Assembly (NCBI GenBank): GCA_033439265.1
Contig: JAVTVX010000002.1
Coordinates: forward strand, 6,980,174 to 7,044,173
DNA: 64,000 bases
Reading direction: 5' to 3'
Source of the DNA: Dillenia suffruticosa
Taxonomy: Eukaryota; Streptophyta; Magnoliopsida; Dilleniales; Dilleniaceae
Shown here: positions 13,501 through 26,400 of the stretch, piece by piece
How positions within the stretch are numbered: position 1 is the first letter of the stretch
How the letters are laid out: each line of letters starts with the position of its first letter
The notes under the pieces: generated by a model
Databases searched by the model: none
What the model saw: only the letters and a program-made list of their open reading frames with translations
What the model was told of the DNA's origin: nothing
Translations under genes and position numbers: made by a program

Positions 13501-14797
13501 CCAGACAAATAATTTAAAGAACTCAACTAAACAGTACGTATCAATCACTAGTTGGGATACATGAGAAAACCTTTTTGTTCGATGTAACATTCATTGAGTA
13601 ACATTTTTCTTTTCCGATTATGAAGAAAAAGGAAAGGATTTAGCACTTATTTTGGGCCTCCATTTATGCAGAGTCACTTTGTGTTTAGAACAGTGGCTGA
13701 TCTACAAACTTTCACCTTGGTCCTATTTCTAGTTTTGAACTATGCCCAAAAGTATTATGCCCACTCTCCTGTCCCTGGCGCACATACTACAAAATGATAC
13801 TAAATAAACTATCATGGCATCGTATAAAATAAAATTTTTGTTGTATTGCATGTGTTAAAAAAAATTTATTTGGTTATTTACGTAAACGAGATTAATTTTT
13901 TGTTTTTTTTTCAAATGTCATCACTCTTAGTCCATGTGGACTTTTGCTCCTTCCATTCTGTGTAATGTACTCGGGAGAGAAAAAGACATGCACCATGCAT
14001 ATGCATCCGGCTTTAGATAGTTCCTGGCACCAATCTGTGCTATAAGTGCCATGGATGACCCTTCACACAATTGCCTGGAAGTTGATGCCTTGTGGTTCCT
14101 GCCTGTAATCTCTCCTCAAAAGCAATTGCTTTTCCTCCATGTGGACGTTCCCCCCACACTTCTACGTAATAAACTTAGGGAAAAGCTAACAATGCTGTCA
14201 ATCAAAGGAATGAAAAAAATTGAGTGGGTCAATTAACCCATAAATCCCCGTCTTTCGTGAATCCATCATTAATTTGGAATAATGATCTCTTCTTTAACCA
14301 GCATCAGCGACAGAGGGGTGGGGTGTAAAGATTTCATATTTATATTGATTTATGGCATATCTTTTCTCCTTTTCAAATAAAGAGGCCAGAAATGTAAAGG
14401 GTTATATAGGATAAAGAAAGGCTGTGTTATCAAATAATGAATCTGTTTGAAGTTGTATGGAAGATTTTAAAGTTTTTCTTTGACTATCACCTTTGGGATA
14501 CTATCAATGATCAATGGTTTTTCCCTCTCTTGTCATCTCCTCTTCTGAACGAGTTACAGTTTTGTTTCAAGAAGCCTTTATTTGACATCAGTAGCTGACA
14601 ACTAGTTAAGAACTAATTGGATTGATACTTGTAATTTTTCAGGTAAATATGTTAATGGAACCACACTTGTTGTGGATGGAGGACAATGGCTGAGCCGGCC
14701 TCGCCGCTTTCCAAAAGAGGCAGTAAAGCAGCTCTCACGAGCAGTAGAAAAGAGATCAAGAGTTGCACCAGTTGGTGTTCCAACCAGCAAGTTATGA
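7327..14797 (+). CDS. SDRB: Peroxisomal 2,4-dienoyl-CoA reductase, SDR family (five exons)
   Basis: Exons are 7327-7512, 11108-11267, 11955-12124, 12197-12419 and 14643-14797, all bounded by GT/AG and in frame, giving 297 residues. The protein is a short-chain dehydrogenase/reductase of the peroxisomal DECR type, which uses NADPH to reduce 2,4-dienoyl-CoA intermediates during beta-oxidation of unsaturated fatty acids. The cofactor glycine motif TGGGSGIG is at residues 18-25 and NAAAG starts at 95. NGIAPGPIG lies in exon 4. The classical YxxxK motif is incomplete: the lysine is present in SAAK but the tyrosine position is valine, as expected for this family rather than for ordinary SDRs. The last three residues are SKL, a type 1 peroxisomal targeting signal. 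Length and sequence closely follow Arabidopsis At3g12800. Intron 1 (3.6 kb) and intron 4 (2.2 kb) are long. Confidence 0.93.
7513..11107. other. SDR gene intron 1, microsatellite-rich
   Basis: The intron has no exon or element ORF that I can support. It holds a tandem duplication of about 49 bases (copies starting near 7621 and 7670), a G12 run near 7986-7997, a (GT)n tract at 9749-9771 followed by TTA repeats, a compound microsatellite at about 10437-10511, and pyrimidine-rich low-complexity stretches near 9990-10050 and 10220-10243. Confidence 0.6.
10437..10511. repeat. Compound (GT)n(CT)n(AT)n microsatellite
   Basis: Three dinucleotide tracts follow each other without interruption inside intron 1 of the SDR gene: about 12 GT units, about 13 CT units and about 11 AT units. 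It is likely to vary in length between individuals. Confidence 0.9.
12420..14642. other. SDR gene intron 4
   Basis: This 2.2 kb AT-rich intron sits between the splice donor in GCAG|GTTGGT and the acceptor before GTAAATATG. It contains a poly(A) run near 12708-12723 and degenerate AT-rich tracts near 13080-13200. No coding sequence or recognisable mobile element could be supported. Confidence 0.6.
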
Positions 14798-15872
14798 CCT
14801 TCTTGTAAGATGTCAACTTCATTGCCCTTATTATTGGATGAACTATTTCTACATGTAATAAGTTAAAACTCCATTTCCTTGTGAAGAAAGTTGTCTTTAT
14901 AAAAGGCTGCGCCAAAGTTCAAGGAATCATATTTTGCCTTCAGAGATTAGGCAAGTTGGGCATATCTGGGCCTAAGCATGTATTGAGGTATTCTTATGGA
15001 ATTAGAGATGGACATGAACCTTGATGAGAATTGAAGAGTTTTAACTCCAATTCTTGAGAAATGAACCCTCAAAAGAAATAAAGCCTTTGTGTACCAACTC
15101 TTGGCAATGGGCAAATAGTGTTAAAAATCCTGGCTTGCTGGTGAAGTGTGAGGGAAAGGTGGTGTTGTCTTTTTTTATTTTACTCTTTTTATGCTTCAAG
15201 CTGCTGAGATTTTTGATCGCCAAAGTCACCATGAAGTCTCCCAAGCAAACATGTACAATCATAAGACTTTATTTGGAATTTTCTTTTTTCTTTTTCTTTT
15301 TCTTTTTCTTTTTTAATTTATTTATTTTTACATGGTAACCTCTGTTTTAGGTTATTTTTCTCTATTACCTTATAATATAGTCAAGCAGTTCGACAGCCAA
15401 GGAGAGAAGCTAAGTGGCAGCCAGTCAGGGAGTAGGTAAAAGCTTTATATAATATAAGTAAAAAGCTGGAATCCGAGAGGAACCCTAAGAGCATTTTATA
15501 AACAAATTATGCGACATGTTCATGGATTGAATGAGATTCAAGCTGGGTTAGAGGTGTGAAAGGAATAGCCTTGAATCTTGAGAAGAAGAATGTAGGGATT
15601 GTTGTCTTTGGCAGTGATACTGTTATTAAAGAAGGAGATCTTGTCATTGAAGTCAAAGTGTGGGACTAAGCCTTCCGAATGATAAAGATAAAAAAGTAAT
15701 TAGTTTTGTTAAAAAAAAAAATCAACCCAAATATCATATAGAGAATAAACGGATTCCTCGAGGGCTACTTGAGGCACTTCAGTGCAAACAAGAAGTACCG
15801 GAGCTGTTGGATGTTGCTTAGTGCTGCTATAACTTAACAACCAAGAAACTCTGTGTCGAATTTCAACCCCTA

Positions 15873-15911
<39 letters not shown>

Positions 15912-16751
15912 CTCTCGAGTGTTAGTGAATTAATTTATATATATTAGATATGTTTTCATTAAAATGTCTTTCCTTATTTTAAAATTTCTTATTTAAAAGA
16001 ATATTAAAACCTATGTATTAAGTATGTTTGATCTTGGTCATTTAATTTTGTTATTAAAAATCATTTATTAAGCAACTTGTGATTTTTAAAAATATTTATG
16101 TAAAATATCTTATTTTTAATTTTTTTTCAAGCTAAAGAAATTTACAAATTCCACCCTTATCCTTCTTTTTTTTTTTTTTTTTTTTTCCCCTCCTTAGCAA
16201 TACAATCAACTCTTTGCAACTAAATGTTTATTTGGTATAAACAACACATGCCTATTATTTTGCTTTCTTATGTGATTCCTTTTTCTGAATTAATCTTAAA
16301 AATCATATTTACATACCACAAGCCTCATTTTCCTCCATTTCAAGTGATGGATTGATAGTAAAGGAGTTGTCTCTTCTGGAAGAAGCCAAACAATTACTTT
16401 TGTCACATATTCTATTGTTTGGGAAATTCTGAGAAGTGGATGAATAGTTATGGCACAAGTAAAAGATGAAAAAGAAAAGGAAAAAAAGCGTATTTTGACT
16501 CAAAATATGTATTTATGACCTAAAAGAAAGAGAAAATGAATTTAGCCTAGAAGTAAGAAATTAGTAAGAAACAAGATTAACCTTTCCGGTTTTAATCAAA
16601 GGTGTGGTGAAAAATTAATCCCTTTGTTTTGGATTTTAAGGTATAAATAAGAAAACATATTTTATATAAGACTCTTGTTTTCAACTCAAATGAGGTATGG
16701 TACCACAAAATCTAGGTTCATTGCACAACAAATCCGTTTTTTATTCAAGAT

Positions 16752-16783
<32 letters not shown>

Positions 16784-18463
16784 CCTAGGAAAATGCACAT
16801 AAAAGATGACTGCAATCCAACGGCTTTGCTATAGCGGCTACATCATTAACAAGTGGTAGTAATAATTTTTGTAAGCATTGCTTGGTGGCCTGGAGCCTCT
16901 TGCACTCAAATAAAGATAAATTTGCTCTTGAAAATTTCAACCCCGAGATACCCCAAATCTCATAATTGGTATTTTTGAGAGTACCACCACAAAATTTCAA
17001 AACTTTCTTGCCCCTAGTATCCTACATTTTGAAATTGATTTTTTCAATCATTTTTTTTTTCTGGTATTATACCAATTGGTATCCGGAGTTATACTCCAAC
17101 TAATCCGATTTGGTACTTGTAGTGACCTATTTAAGGAAACTATCATCACAACGTAGTTTTTTTCATGTCCAAACCGCGAGTCAAACTCAAAAACTTGATT
17201 AATGGATCTAACACCACATCCCACTAAACCAACTGTTTATTGGTTCAATCATTTTTTTCTGGGGGTAAGAATGTATGACATTGATTTGTGATCAACGTTT
17301 GGACCTTCCCTTTTCCGATTAAAAAGAATTTATAAAGATGGTCTATTTTGTTTCAAGTTTACTGTGTGTTCCCGAGGATAAAATATAACTAATGAGATTC
17401 ACTCTATTAATTTCAAAATAAAAAAAAAGTTGAATAATTAAATTTTTTTATTGATAAATCTGGCTTGTTCTCTCTTTTCCTTCACCTCTTCTGTTTATTT
17501 ACATTGGCTATCTAAGTTAATTAAACAATATGAACCATAATTCCTTTTCTTTTATTCGATACTTATAAACTACAATTCTTCAATATTAAAGCTAACCCGA
17601 CAATATGTGATCAGGAAAATTAATAAATTTTTAACATCACATCGCTTTAATTGTAAACTAAATGGTGGGAGTAGGTGATACAACTATCATTACCTCCAAA
17701 CCAGAGCTTACCCGACCAGCACCTCTTTAACTGATGGGTTTAGGAGATGAATTTCAAGTTCAAATACGAATAAACAACTTGGTTGCAATAGCTTGAAACG
17801 AAATTTGAAGAAAGTATTTGCTGCTTGACCTTTTCAAAAGACCAACCCTGAATGTAGAACTACGGTTCAAGCAAGAAATTCACAGACGATGGCAATCCTG
17901 ATGCCCCAGGGGGTTGATCCATAGGTTGCCCCTTCCAAACCTTTCTACGATCAACCACTAAAAATAGAAAATTTATACAAAATGAAAAAAAGCAAGCACC
18001 AGACCCACTATGCATTTTGTAAATTATAATGCCAATTTTCCAGCACCTTCTATTAGGAGTCATTTCATAGCAAAGAGATAACACGAAATATCAGCGTTGG
18101 TGGTGGGCGATCTTATAGGAGAAACTGCATATCGAGTTTCAAAGAACTACCAGAGAGCTTTATCAGTGTAATTTGAGGCAGCGAAAGGGAAGGTTATTGT
18201 ATTGTTTGGATACGAAGAGAAAAAATTAGAACAAAGCACATATATAAATATAACAGCCGCTGAAAAATTGGTTTGGAACTCATCAATCTTCTGCACCCTG
18301 TGGCTAACAGAATCAGAAGCACAAAAAACACCCGACTGCAGCTATATTAGCTTCTTCCACACGTGAATGCCTCACATTTGGTAGGGTCTGGTGAACTGCA
18401 GGACAAGCTACCATCAAGCATAATGTCAGATACCTGGTTCAAAGGAACATTGCTCAACATGTT
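14798..18463. other. Intergenic stretch between convergent SDR and FTSH12 genes
   Basis: The two flanking genes converge here, so both 3' UTRs lie in this interval. It contains the atp1 fragment at 15513-15646, an (AT)n tract at about 15883-15910, a (CT)n tract at about 16752-16788 and several homopolymer runs (T near 16167-16186). Nothing else was recognisable. Short open frames here, such as that at 16785-17000 on the minus strand, match no family I know. Confidence 0.55.
15513..15646 (+). pseudogene. Mitochondrial atp1 (ATP synthase alpha) fragment in nuclear DNA
   Basis: The translation reads [11 protein letters not shown] and then, after a small deletion that changes frame, [20 protein letters not shown] and [11 protein letters not shown]. 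This is the N-terminal beta-barrel region of the F1 ATP synthase alpha subunit. In plants that gene, atp1, is mitochondrial, and its usual sequence has about six more residues (a MVEFAS-like segment) exactly where the deletion falls. Similarity stops abruptly after GDLV. I interpret this as a short NUMT, a piece of mitochondrial DNA inserted in the nucleus. The chloroplast atpA homologue fits less well. Confidence 0.75.
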
Positions 18464-21400
18464 TCAACATCTGTGCAACGGTGCTAGATAAATGTCCAAT
18501 GGCTGATAACGCAACCGATCATTATGTGGCAATGGCCCTTCCTGCAAAACCAATAACATTAAATTATGCCAACTCAAAAATAACCAATAATGTAACAGGA
18601 TAACAGGAAGATCCACTGTTACACAAAAAGGCTGTGAAGGCATCACACTGAGAAAAGAAAGGTCTATGTTACCAATGTGCAAGAATCGTACATGAACAAC
18701 ATAAAAAAGGTAATATATCTACCAGAAGAACATCCCATGTTGCTACTTTGGGAAGTCAAAAGAAGAAAAAAAAATCGTATAAAAGTAGTGCTATCAACAG
18801 AGTCCAGCTAGATAACCAATGACGGAGAGTGAAGCATCAAACATGGCCAAAAGCCAAAGATCTGTTCTGAAAAGGCTTCAGCCTAGGGCTCTGCAAACAA
18901 CAATGGAAGTTGAATCTACCCCCTTCACAGAAATTGCACACAGGAGGCCAGGAGCCAACTGGCATTGCAAATTCCAGAAGGAGCTTCATTTGATAGAAGT
19001 CAAAATGGTTGAAGATGACACTGAGAGAGTAAATTATTTTGTAAAAATCTCTGTAACATTAGTGACGAGTGTTGATCTTTTATTTTTTGAGTACTTAAAA
19101 AATGAAAAAAAAAACACTAAATATTGACATTGATGGTCAAAAATTGAACACTTTGTGACAATTGACTTTAGCAGCTTGAATTGAGAAAAGCAACAAGAAG
19201 ACTATTTAGGACATTTGTATCAGGAAGGACAAATGCAAGTGAAAGGCAATAAGGACATAAAGTAAAATGAAAAGTTAGGTAGGTGTGAAATAGTAGAGTT
19301 AATTTATCCATTTATTTTTTACTCCCCGCCCGGGGGGGGGGGGGGGGGAGTGTTGCGGCTCAGAAACTCATTAGTATTCTTTTGGATGTCTTTCGAGTAA
19401 TTAACACAATCGTGTGACCGAAATGTGGTTATCTTGTATATACTATTACAAAATGGTTAACCCTGTTATTTGAGTATGGGAGTGTAACTTCTAAAAAGAC
19501 AGAATGTAAAGTATAACCACTGGAAAACAGTTGTTTTTCCTCTTTTTTTTTGGTAATTTTTCCTAAAATTGGGATTAAGGCTCAATTTGTTGTTGTTGTT
19601 GTTGTTATTGGTAATTTTCCCGGGTAGAAATTATGTGCAAATTAGACAAATGAGGCAAGATCAGTTTTGTGGACCAATGCTGCATGTGGTGGACCATCTA
19701 TGGTCAAGTTTTGAGCTTCATCTGAAGGATTTGTTCCCAACAATTATGTTATGCCTTAACTACATCAAGTAGCTTAGGCCATAACTACATCAAGCCAAAC
19801 CTGACGGCATTTAATTAGTCATAACTTTGTTGTTGAGTGAAAACAATCTTATGAAACTCAAAAGATAGGATGATGCTAATCTCTATTTACTTAAAGTGTC
19901 TTTGGTGAATGATAGTTGCTGGAGTAGACATTTATGATACCATGCAATTTGCAGAACCAAATGTACGACAATATGCAAGGAAATAGCTGCCTCACTGGAA
20001 TCTGTTATGTTGGTTTGTGTTACTTTTATGGCAAACTACTTTGTGAGACATTTAAATGGATCAAAATATCAGCACAGATGCTATTGCAGAGTATTTTATT
20101 GTAGAAAAAGCCCCGCGTAACTAACTACCTTAGCAACTCCAAGCTGATGATATTATCATCAGAGGCTATAGTATGGGAGATATCATCAATGACTCACAAC
20201 TGAATGTGCAAATGCTAGAGTAGAACTTTCAGTGAAGGATCTTTGCGTGCACAAAATAGATATTGTGAATATCAAGCACTGTCCATAATATTTATATTCC
20301 ATTTTCCTTCCCGGCTTCTGTGCAAAATTGTATCATGTAACAGCTGAAGTAAATAGATATAAGGGAAACATCAAATATAGTACCTCTTCCAAGTTTATTT
20401 GGAATGGCCGCACAAAATCATCAAACATTATTGGTGACAACTCTTTTATTTTCTCCTCAACTTCCTGACGAGAAAAAGGCAATTAAAAAGATCAGAAATG
20501 GCAAAAGCACATACTGTAGGATCATCAATGAAATGCTCATCTAGATTAAGAAGATAAGCAGTTTCAAATATTTCTAGAAAGAAGAGCTAAGCAAAATACA
20601 CATGATTGAATAAAAATCCATTTGTTGTGGGTATATGATGGAATATTAACTTTATTGAAGTATTAGCACATTTTAGTATCCCAATTACATTCAGCTCTCT
20701 TCTCCACCCACCTCTTTCTCCTGATTTCTTACAGAAAATTTTAAAGTCAGAAAAACAGTTTGGATTCTTCATTTTTGTCTTTTTCAGAAAACCTGGCAAA
20801 TCCGTTTCATTCATTCCAATACACCTGAATGTTAATTTTATTACCTTTACATTATACTCATGGTAGAAAAAGTTATGAGTTTGAAAGATTCTAGCTTGTG
20901 TCAAATCTCCTATTTCTCAAGAATATACTTTGCTGCTACATTTGTCCCATTTCTTCATGATCAATACTGACATATCAAGCTCAAACATAAGTAGAAGAAA
21001 CTTCTCTACTGTATGTTGAAGCCCTGCCATATTTCAAGCACAAGCTTGTACTCGCATAAAAAAAAAAAGAATATCTTTTATTGTATGCTTTGATATGATG
21101 ATCAAATAGCAATGCAACTAGCGGTTTCATATACCAGTCCAGTTATCCTTGAGTTTGCCAACAGTTCCCGTGCGACCATGTCCAGGATGTCCCTGTTGTC
21201 CTTCAAGCCCTTCATTGCAAGCTCCTCTGTCTCTTCAATGTACTGTATTAACAGCATATCTTTTTCCTCAGGTTTTTATTCATTATGTAAAAGTAACACA
21301 TACATCTAATCCATCATCAGGAAGAGAATAAAATAAAATTGATGGGATGTCAACAATATCATCAGGTGAGTAAGATGATCTCCACCTGGTAAGCTTATTA

Positions 21401-22770
21401 CAAAACAGAAAAGACACTGACCACCCACAAGGCACTGGAGTGATGGGATGATACTGAGATATAGAAGAGGAGAAAATTTTTTTTTCAGAAGCATGCTATA
21501 AAAACAACAAAAATTTACCTATCTATTCCAGCAGAACTTGCAATCCTAAACATACCAGGCAGATAATTGACATTTTGTAGCACTGTCTACACTTGTTCCT
21601 AATTACCAGGTTTGGCTGTGCTAAGCAATGCAATGGAAGTATCCAAAAAATCAGTTTATGCAATCAGAAGGATAAATGCCCAAGATGCTATTACTTGGAA
21701 CTGGAAAAGCTAACGAAGTGGCAGAAAATCACCCTAGATGCAATTTCTGTGAACATATTTCTATTTACACCTTGGGAAATATTTTGATGTGCCACATGCC
21801 AGACATCCAAGTGTACATCACGATGCATGTCATGGAGAACATATGGATTAACCCCAATTCTTACCCTTGATAATTCTCGTGTAAATAGCTCAGATTCTTC
21901 AAGTGTCATGTCTGCCGGAATCACATGAGGATCATCCCACTAACATCAGAAGAACGGGAGATAGATTAATATAGAATTATCAAAATTACTTGGTAGATAA
22001 TATACCAAGGAAGGAGGAATAAACCTTGTATTTAATCAATTCAGCATCTGGACTATCTGGCCGATCTACCAGCCCAACTCTTCTTGTCAAAGCAGTAAGC
22101 CCCAATCTTGAATTCATAGGGCTGATAACCATTTCTCTGGCAATCTGAACATACAAGTGAAATGTGCTTTGAGATGATTTCATACATGAATGACCAATTC
22201 AAAGCTTAACAAATATACGTTAGTGGTTTAAAGAATATTCAGCTATTCAGTCCAGAAATTCCCTGTAAACAAAGATAAAAACATGGACATTGAGATAGAT
22301 TGGCACATGTATGGTTATTAACACAGGTAACATTATTTTTATGTACAAATTTAACATAGACTTGTACAAATGTACAGCCAAATATTCTTATGCTGATAAA
22401 AAATTTTATCATTTACACTATGCTTTTACGAACACCAAATGAGATGCAAATCCCTTATCATACTTTAAAGCCTTTCATACTTCTCTGTCACAAGTAGAGA
22501 TTACCCTTACCACAACATTATATGAATGAATTCCCCACTATGGTTGGACAAGCACAGAAAAGATAGCATAAAAAAAAAAAAACAAAAACAAAAAAAAAAC
22601 CAAGGGTTAACCTGAAGGCCTAGAACTAGATGTAAATTTAAAAAAAAAAAAAGGGGGCAGAGGAAAGCTTACAGAATAAGAAAACCGAAGACATAACAGC
22701 ACAGGGAAGAGATCCAAAATTCAGAGGAACAAGGCATCTGTCTATCTTATGATAAAAAAGAGCAGCCTCC

Positions 22771-22806
<36 letters not shown>

Positions 22807-23370
22807 CTTCGTTTCTTCCCCACGTAACTACCAAAAGGTGGGCAATGGGAGCGAAAGACATTCCTGGAAAAAGAAAATCATCCGTGATCTTAAGGGTGAA
22901 AACAAGAAGTTCAAGACAGAAACACCTTATTTTATGAGATACCAAGGCCACCTTCGATGCATAGGTGAATTCCAAGGTCCAGCTTCACTTTGCCCATAAT
23001 ATAGCAATTTACCAACTTTCTCCGGTATCTTTCAAAGTGGGTGATGGTTCTCGTGTTCTCCTTTAGGAGGCCTCTTGATCGGGGACTCTCCCCTATCCAT
23101 CACCACTTTCCCTTGATTTTATCAACACTCTATGCTTCATTCAGCCATTACCAAAGATTTCTATAATATGGAAGGACACTCATCTCTTGGAATTTTTATT
23201 TTTCAAGAAATCTTAATCATAGGGAAGCTAATTAATTTTCTTGGTACAAGGAAAAAACCTTCTCCCAATGCTCCTGAGACTAGAGTATGGTGCCTTAATA
23301 GTTCGAGTGCTTTCTCAAGCAAATTTCTCTATCATCATCTTATTTGCCTTTCTCATACTCCACCTTTGCC

Positions 23371-23402
<32 letters not shown>

Positions 23403-26400
23403 AACAACTTAGGCCTTTTATCTCAAATTTGGGATCCGCCATTTGAGAAACAAATATAAAAAATAATAATAAGAAGAATAATAAGAATATTGACTTAATT
23501 TGTGTCGATTCTTTTATACCACTTATTCTAATTTAAGACCAATTTTTCAACTAAACTCATAACTATCGTATAATTACGGATAACTTGCATCTAAATTTGA
23601 AACGGCTTACCTCTACATTTTACTAAATGTCCTATATTTAAATTTTCAATTCTCCTAACAGGTGCATCTTTGGATCTTTATTGCACATGTCGAAACCACC
23701 TCTAATAGTACTCTCGCATTTTATCTATAATTGAACTAACTCCTAACTTATTACGTATTTTTTCATTTTTAATTATATCTTTTCTAATTTTGCCACACAT
23801 CCACCTAAATATTTTCATTTCTGCCATAGTCATTTTATGCTTTTCTTGTTGTTTAATGACCCAACCTTCAGCGTCATATAATAGTGCAGGTTTTACTACG
23901 GTTCTATAGAATTTTTCCTTCAAATGTAATGGTATCATGCGATCACAAAAAACTCTGGATATCTTTCTCCATTTCATTCAACCCGCTTAAATCATATTGT
24001 TCACGTCCCCATTTATATTATTATCATTCTAAATGATCAAACCAAAATAACTAAAACATTCACTTTTTGATACTTTTTTCCTTCTAACCTAATCGTTTCT
24101 TTATTATCCTGATGATTGTCACTAAACATATATCTCATATACTCAGTTTTGGACATACTCAATCAAAATCCTCTAAATATTAGTATGACCCTCAATAAGT
24201 CTAATTTAGCACTAATACCCTCTTTAGTTTCACCAACCAACATTATATCATCTGCAAAAAGTATACACCCTGGTATTTCATTTTGGATATTTTTCGTGAT
24301 TTTCATAAAATTAATATATTTCAAAGAGATCTCTTTCTTCATTAGCGCCCACCACAATACGTCTCTAGGAACTCTATCATATGTTTTTTCTAAGTCAATG
24401 AATACCATATATAGGTCTCTCTTCTGTACTCTAAATGTCTCAATCAACTGTCTTAACAAGTGAACTACTTCAACGGTGGATTGTCCTGCCATAAATCCAA
24501 ATTGATTCTGAAACACACTTGTTGCAAGTCTCAATCTATACTTCATCACTCTCTCTTATAACTTTATAGTATGACTCATAAGTCTAATTTCTCTATAATT
24601 GAAACAATTTTGTATGTCTCCTTTATTCTTATATAGTAATACAAGTGCACTCTCCCTCTATGTTTGGAGCATTTTCTTGACTTGCCAAATTTTGTTGAAA
24701 AAAGTCGTCAACATTATCGTACCGAATTCAACCAAACATTTTCACACTTCAACAGGAATGCCATCAGATACTATGGCTTTGTTATTCTTCATTCTCTTTA
24801 GAGCTTCCTTTACTTCAAGAGGACAAATCTTATGTTTAAAATCTCTATTAATCTCTTATACAGGTATCGCGATATTTCATATACCCATTGTACTCTCAAC
24901 GTAAAAAATGTTATCAAAATAATCCCTCCAATACTTTCTTATGTCTTCGGTCCTTACAAGTATATTATTGGTTTCACTTTTAATACACCTAACATCATTT
25001 AGATATTTTTCCTTCCTCTCCCTTAGTTCGGCAATTCTGTAAATTTCTCTTTCTCCATTTTTAATCTTCAATCTTTTATATAATTCATTATATACCTTAC
25101 TCTTTAATTTGTGAATAATCTTTTTCACCTCTTTTTTTTTTACACTTTTGTATTTTCACAAGTCTCGCTACTACTGTTACATTTGAGTTTCTTATAGCAC
25201 TTTGTTGAAAAAAAGGAGACCTTTCAAAACTCTCTCCGGATGTTTTCCATGTGTCACAAGAATTTTCAAACTAGAGTCTGTGTTTTTCTATTGTTTTATT
25301 GCACGAGAGATGTGAAATTGTCTCTTTGTTTTGTCTGATAATAAACGAGCTTGTTCTATAAATCTCTCTGATTTGTTTCTAACAAAAATTTAAATGTTTT
25401 GAAGGGTAGCAAAAATGCTTTTTCACTTTGGAGATGGACATTTGAGGCTATTCTTGAGTGCATTTGGAGGGAGCAGAATTTTATCAAAATCAAAATATAG
25501 GTGTTTCTCTCCTTTGGAACAAGATTTTTTTATTCTACTCGAAGTCTTATGCTTCAGGTGTCAATAAAATTATAGTTCAGAGAAATTGAAGAGGGATTGG
25601 AGAGGAGTCCTCTACTACTCCTCATACCAAGTTAAGAGTAACTTTAATCGTGGATAAAATGAGAGGATATAATTTAAAATGATTTGAACATGTACAACAA
25701 GAGCCTAAAGACGCACTACTTAAAAAGAGCAAGACCTTAAATAAAGAAGATTTAGTAAAGTATCGAGACAATCTGTTGAAAATGTCGATATAAATTATCC
25801 ATAAAAATGTGTCAAAAATTTAGTTGAGAATATGATATTAGATAAAAATGAGTAACGTAGGAGAATCCGCACCGGTTGAATTAACGTACTATCGTCATCA
25901 TCATGGATAGTTTATTTTTAATTTATTTTTTCTTTTTATTTTTTCTTTATTTTTTCTTTATTTTTTCTTTATTTTTCTTTATTTTTTCTTTTTTTTTTCT
26001 TTTCCTTCCTCCCACAAATTATCTAAGATTGTTATATTTTGTACAACTAACATCTCTCCCAAAACTCATGTAGAGGGAGGTGTTATTGATTGTTTTATAC
26101 CTTAACACTCCCCCTCACTTGTTGGTAATACATCCAATCACATGTGAATTTTAAATAGACTAAAAAGGGGTTTCACATGATTTAAACTCACGGGCTCCTA
26201 CCCACTTACCATTTTATATTTTGTATAACTAACATTTCTTCCAAAAGCTTAAACCCAGGGGGGGTGAGGTTTAATAATTTTGGTATCTAAACAACGATCA
26301 ACCCAAAGCGGCCAATAGGGAAGACATGCCTATACTTTAAACTGAAATACTCATATTCTTGGGGCTAAGGCTACATTCCCAAAGTCTGACTAAGTCTCTT

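Noticed and set aside
16785-17000. Minus-strand 71-codon frame near the (CT)n tract
   Set aside because: It shows no family similarity and is isolated from any exon structure.
18819-19127. A 102-codon plus-strand open frame
   Set aside because: It is antisense within FTSH12 intron 18 and has no recognisable similarity or codon pattern.
19332-19349. G18 run as a possible G-quadruplex or regulatory element
   Set aside because: A single homopolymer inside an intron is more likely a slippage product or sequencing artefact.
23370-23401. (CAA)n tract as a polyglutamine-coding exon
   Set aside because: It is the TTG-repeat tail of the minus-strand RTE element, not coding sequence.
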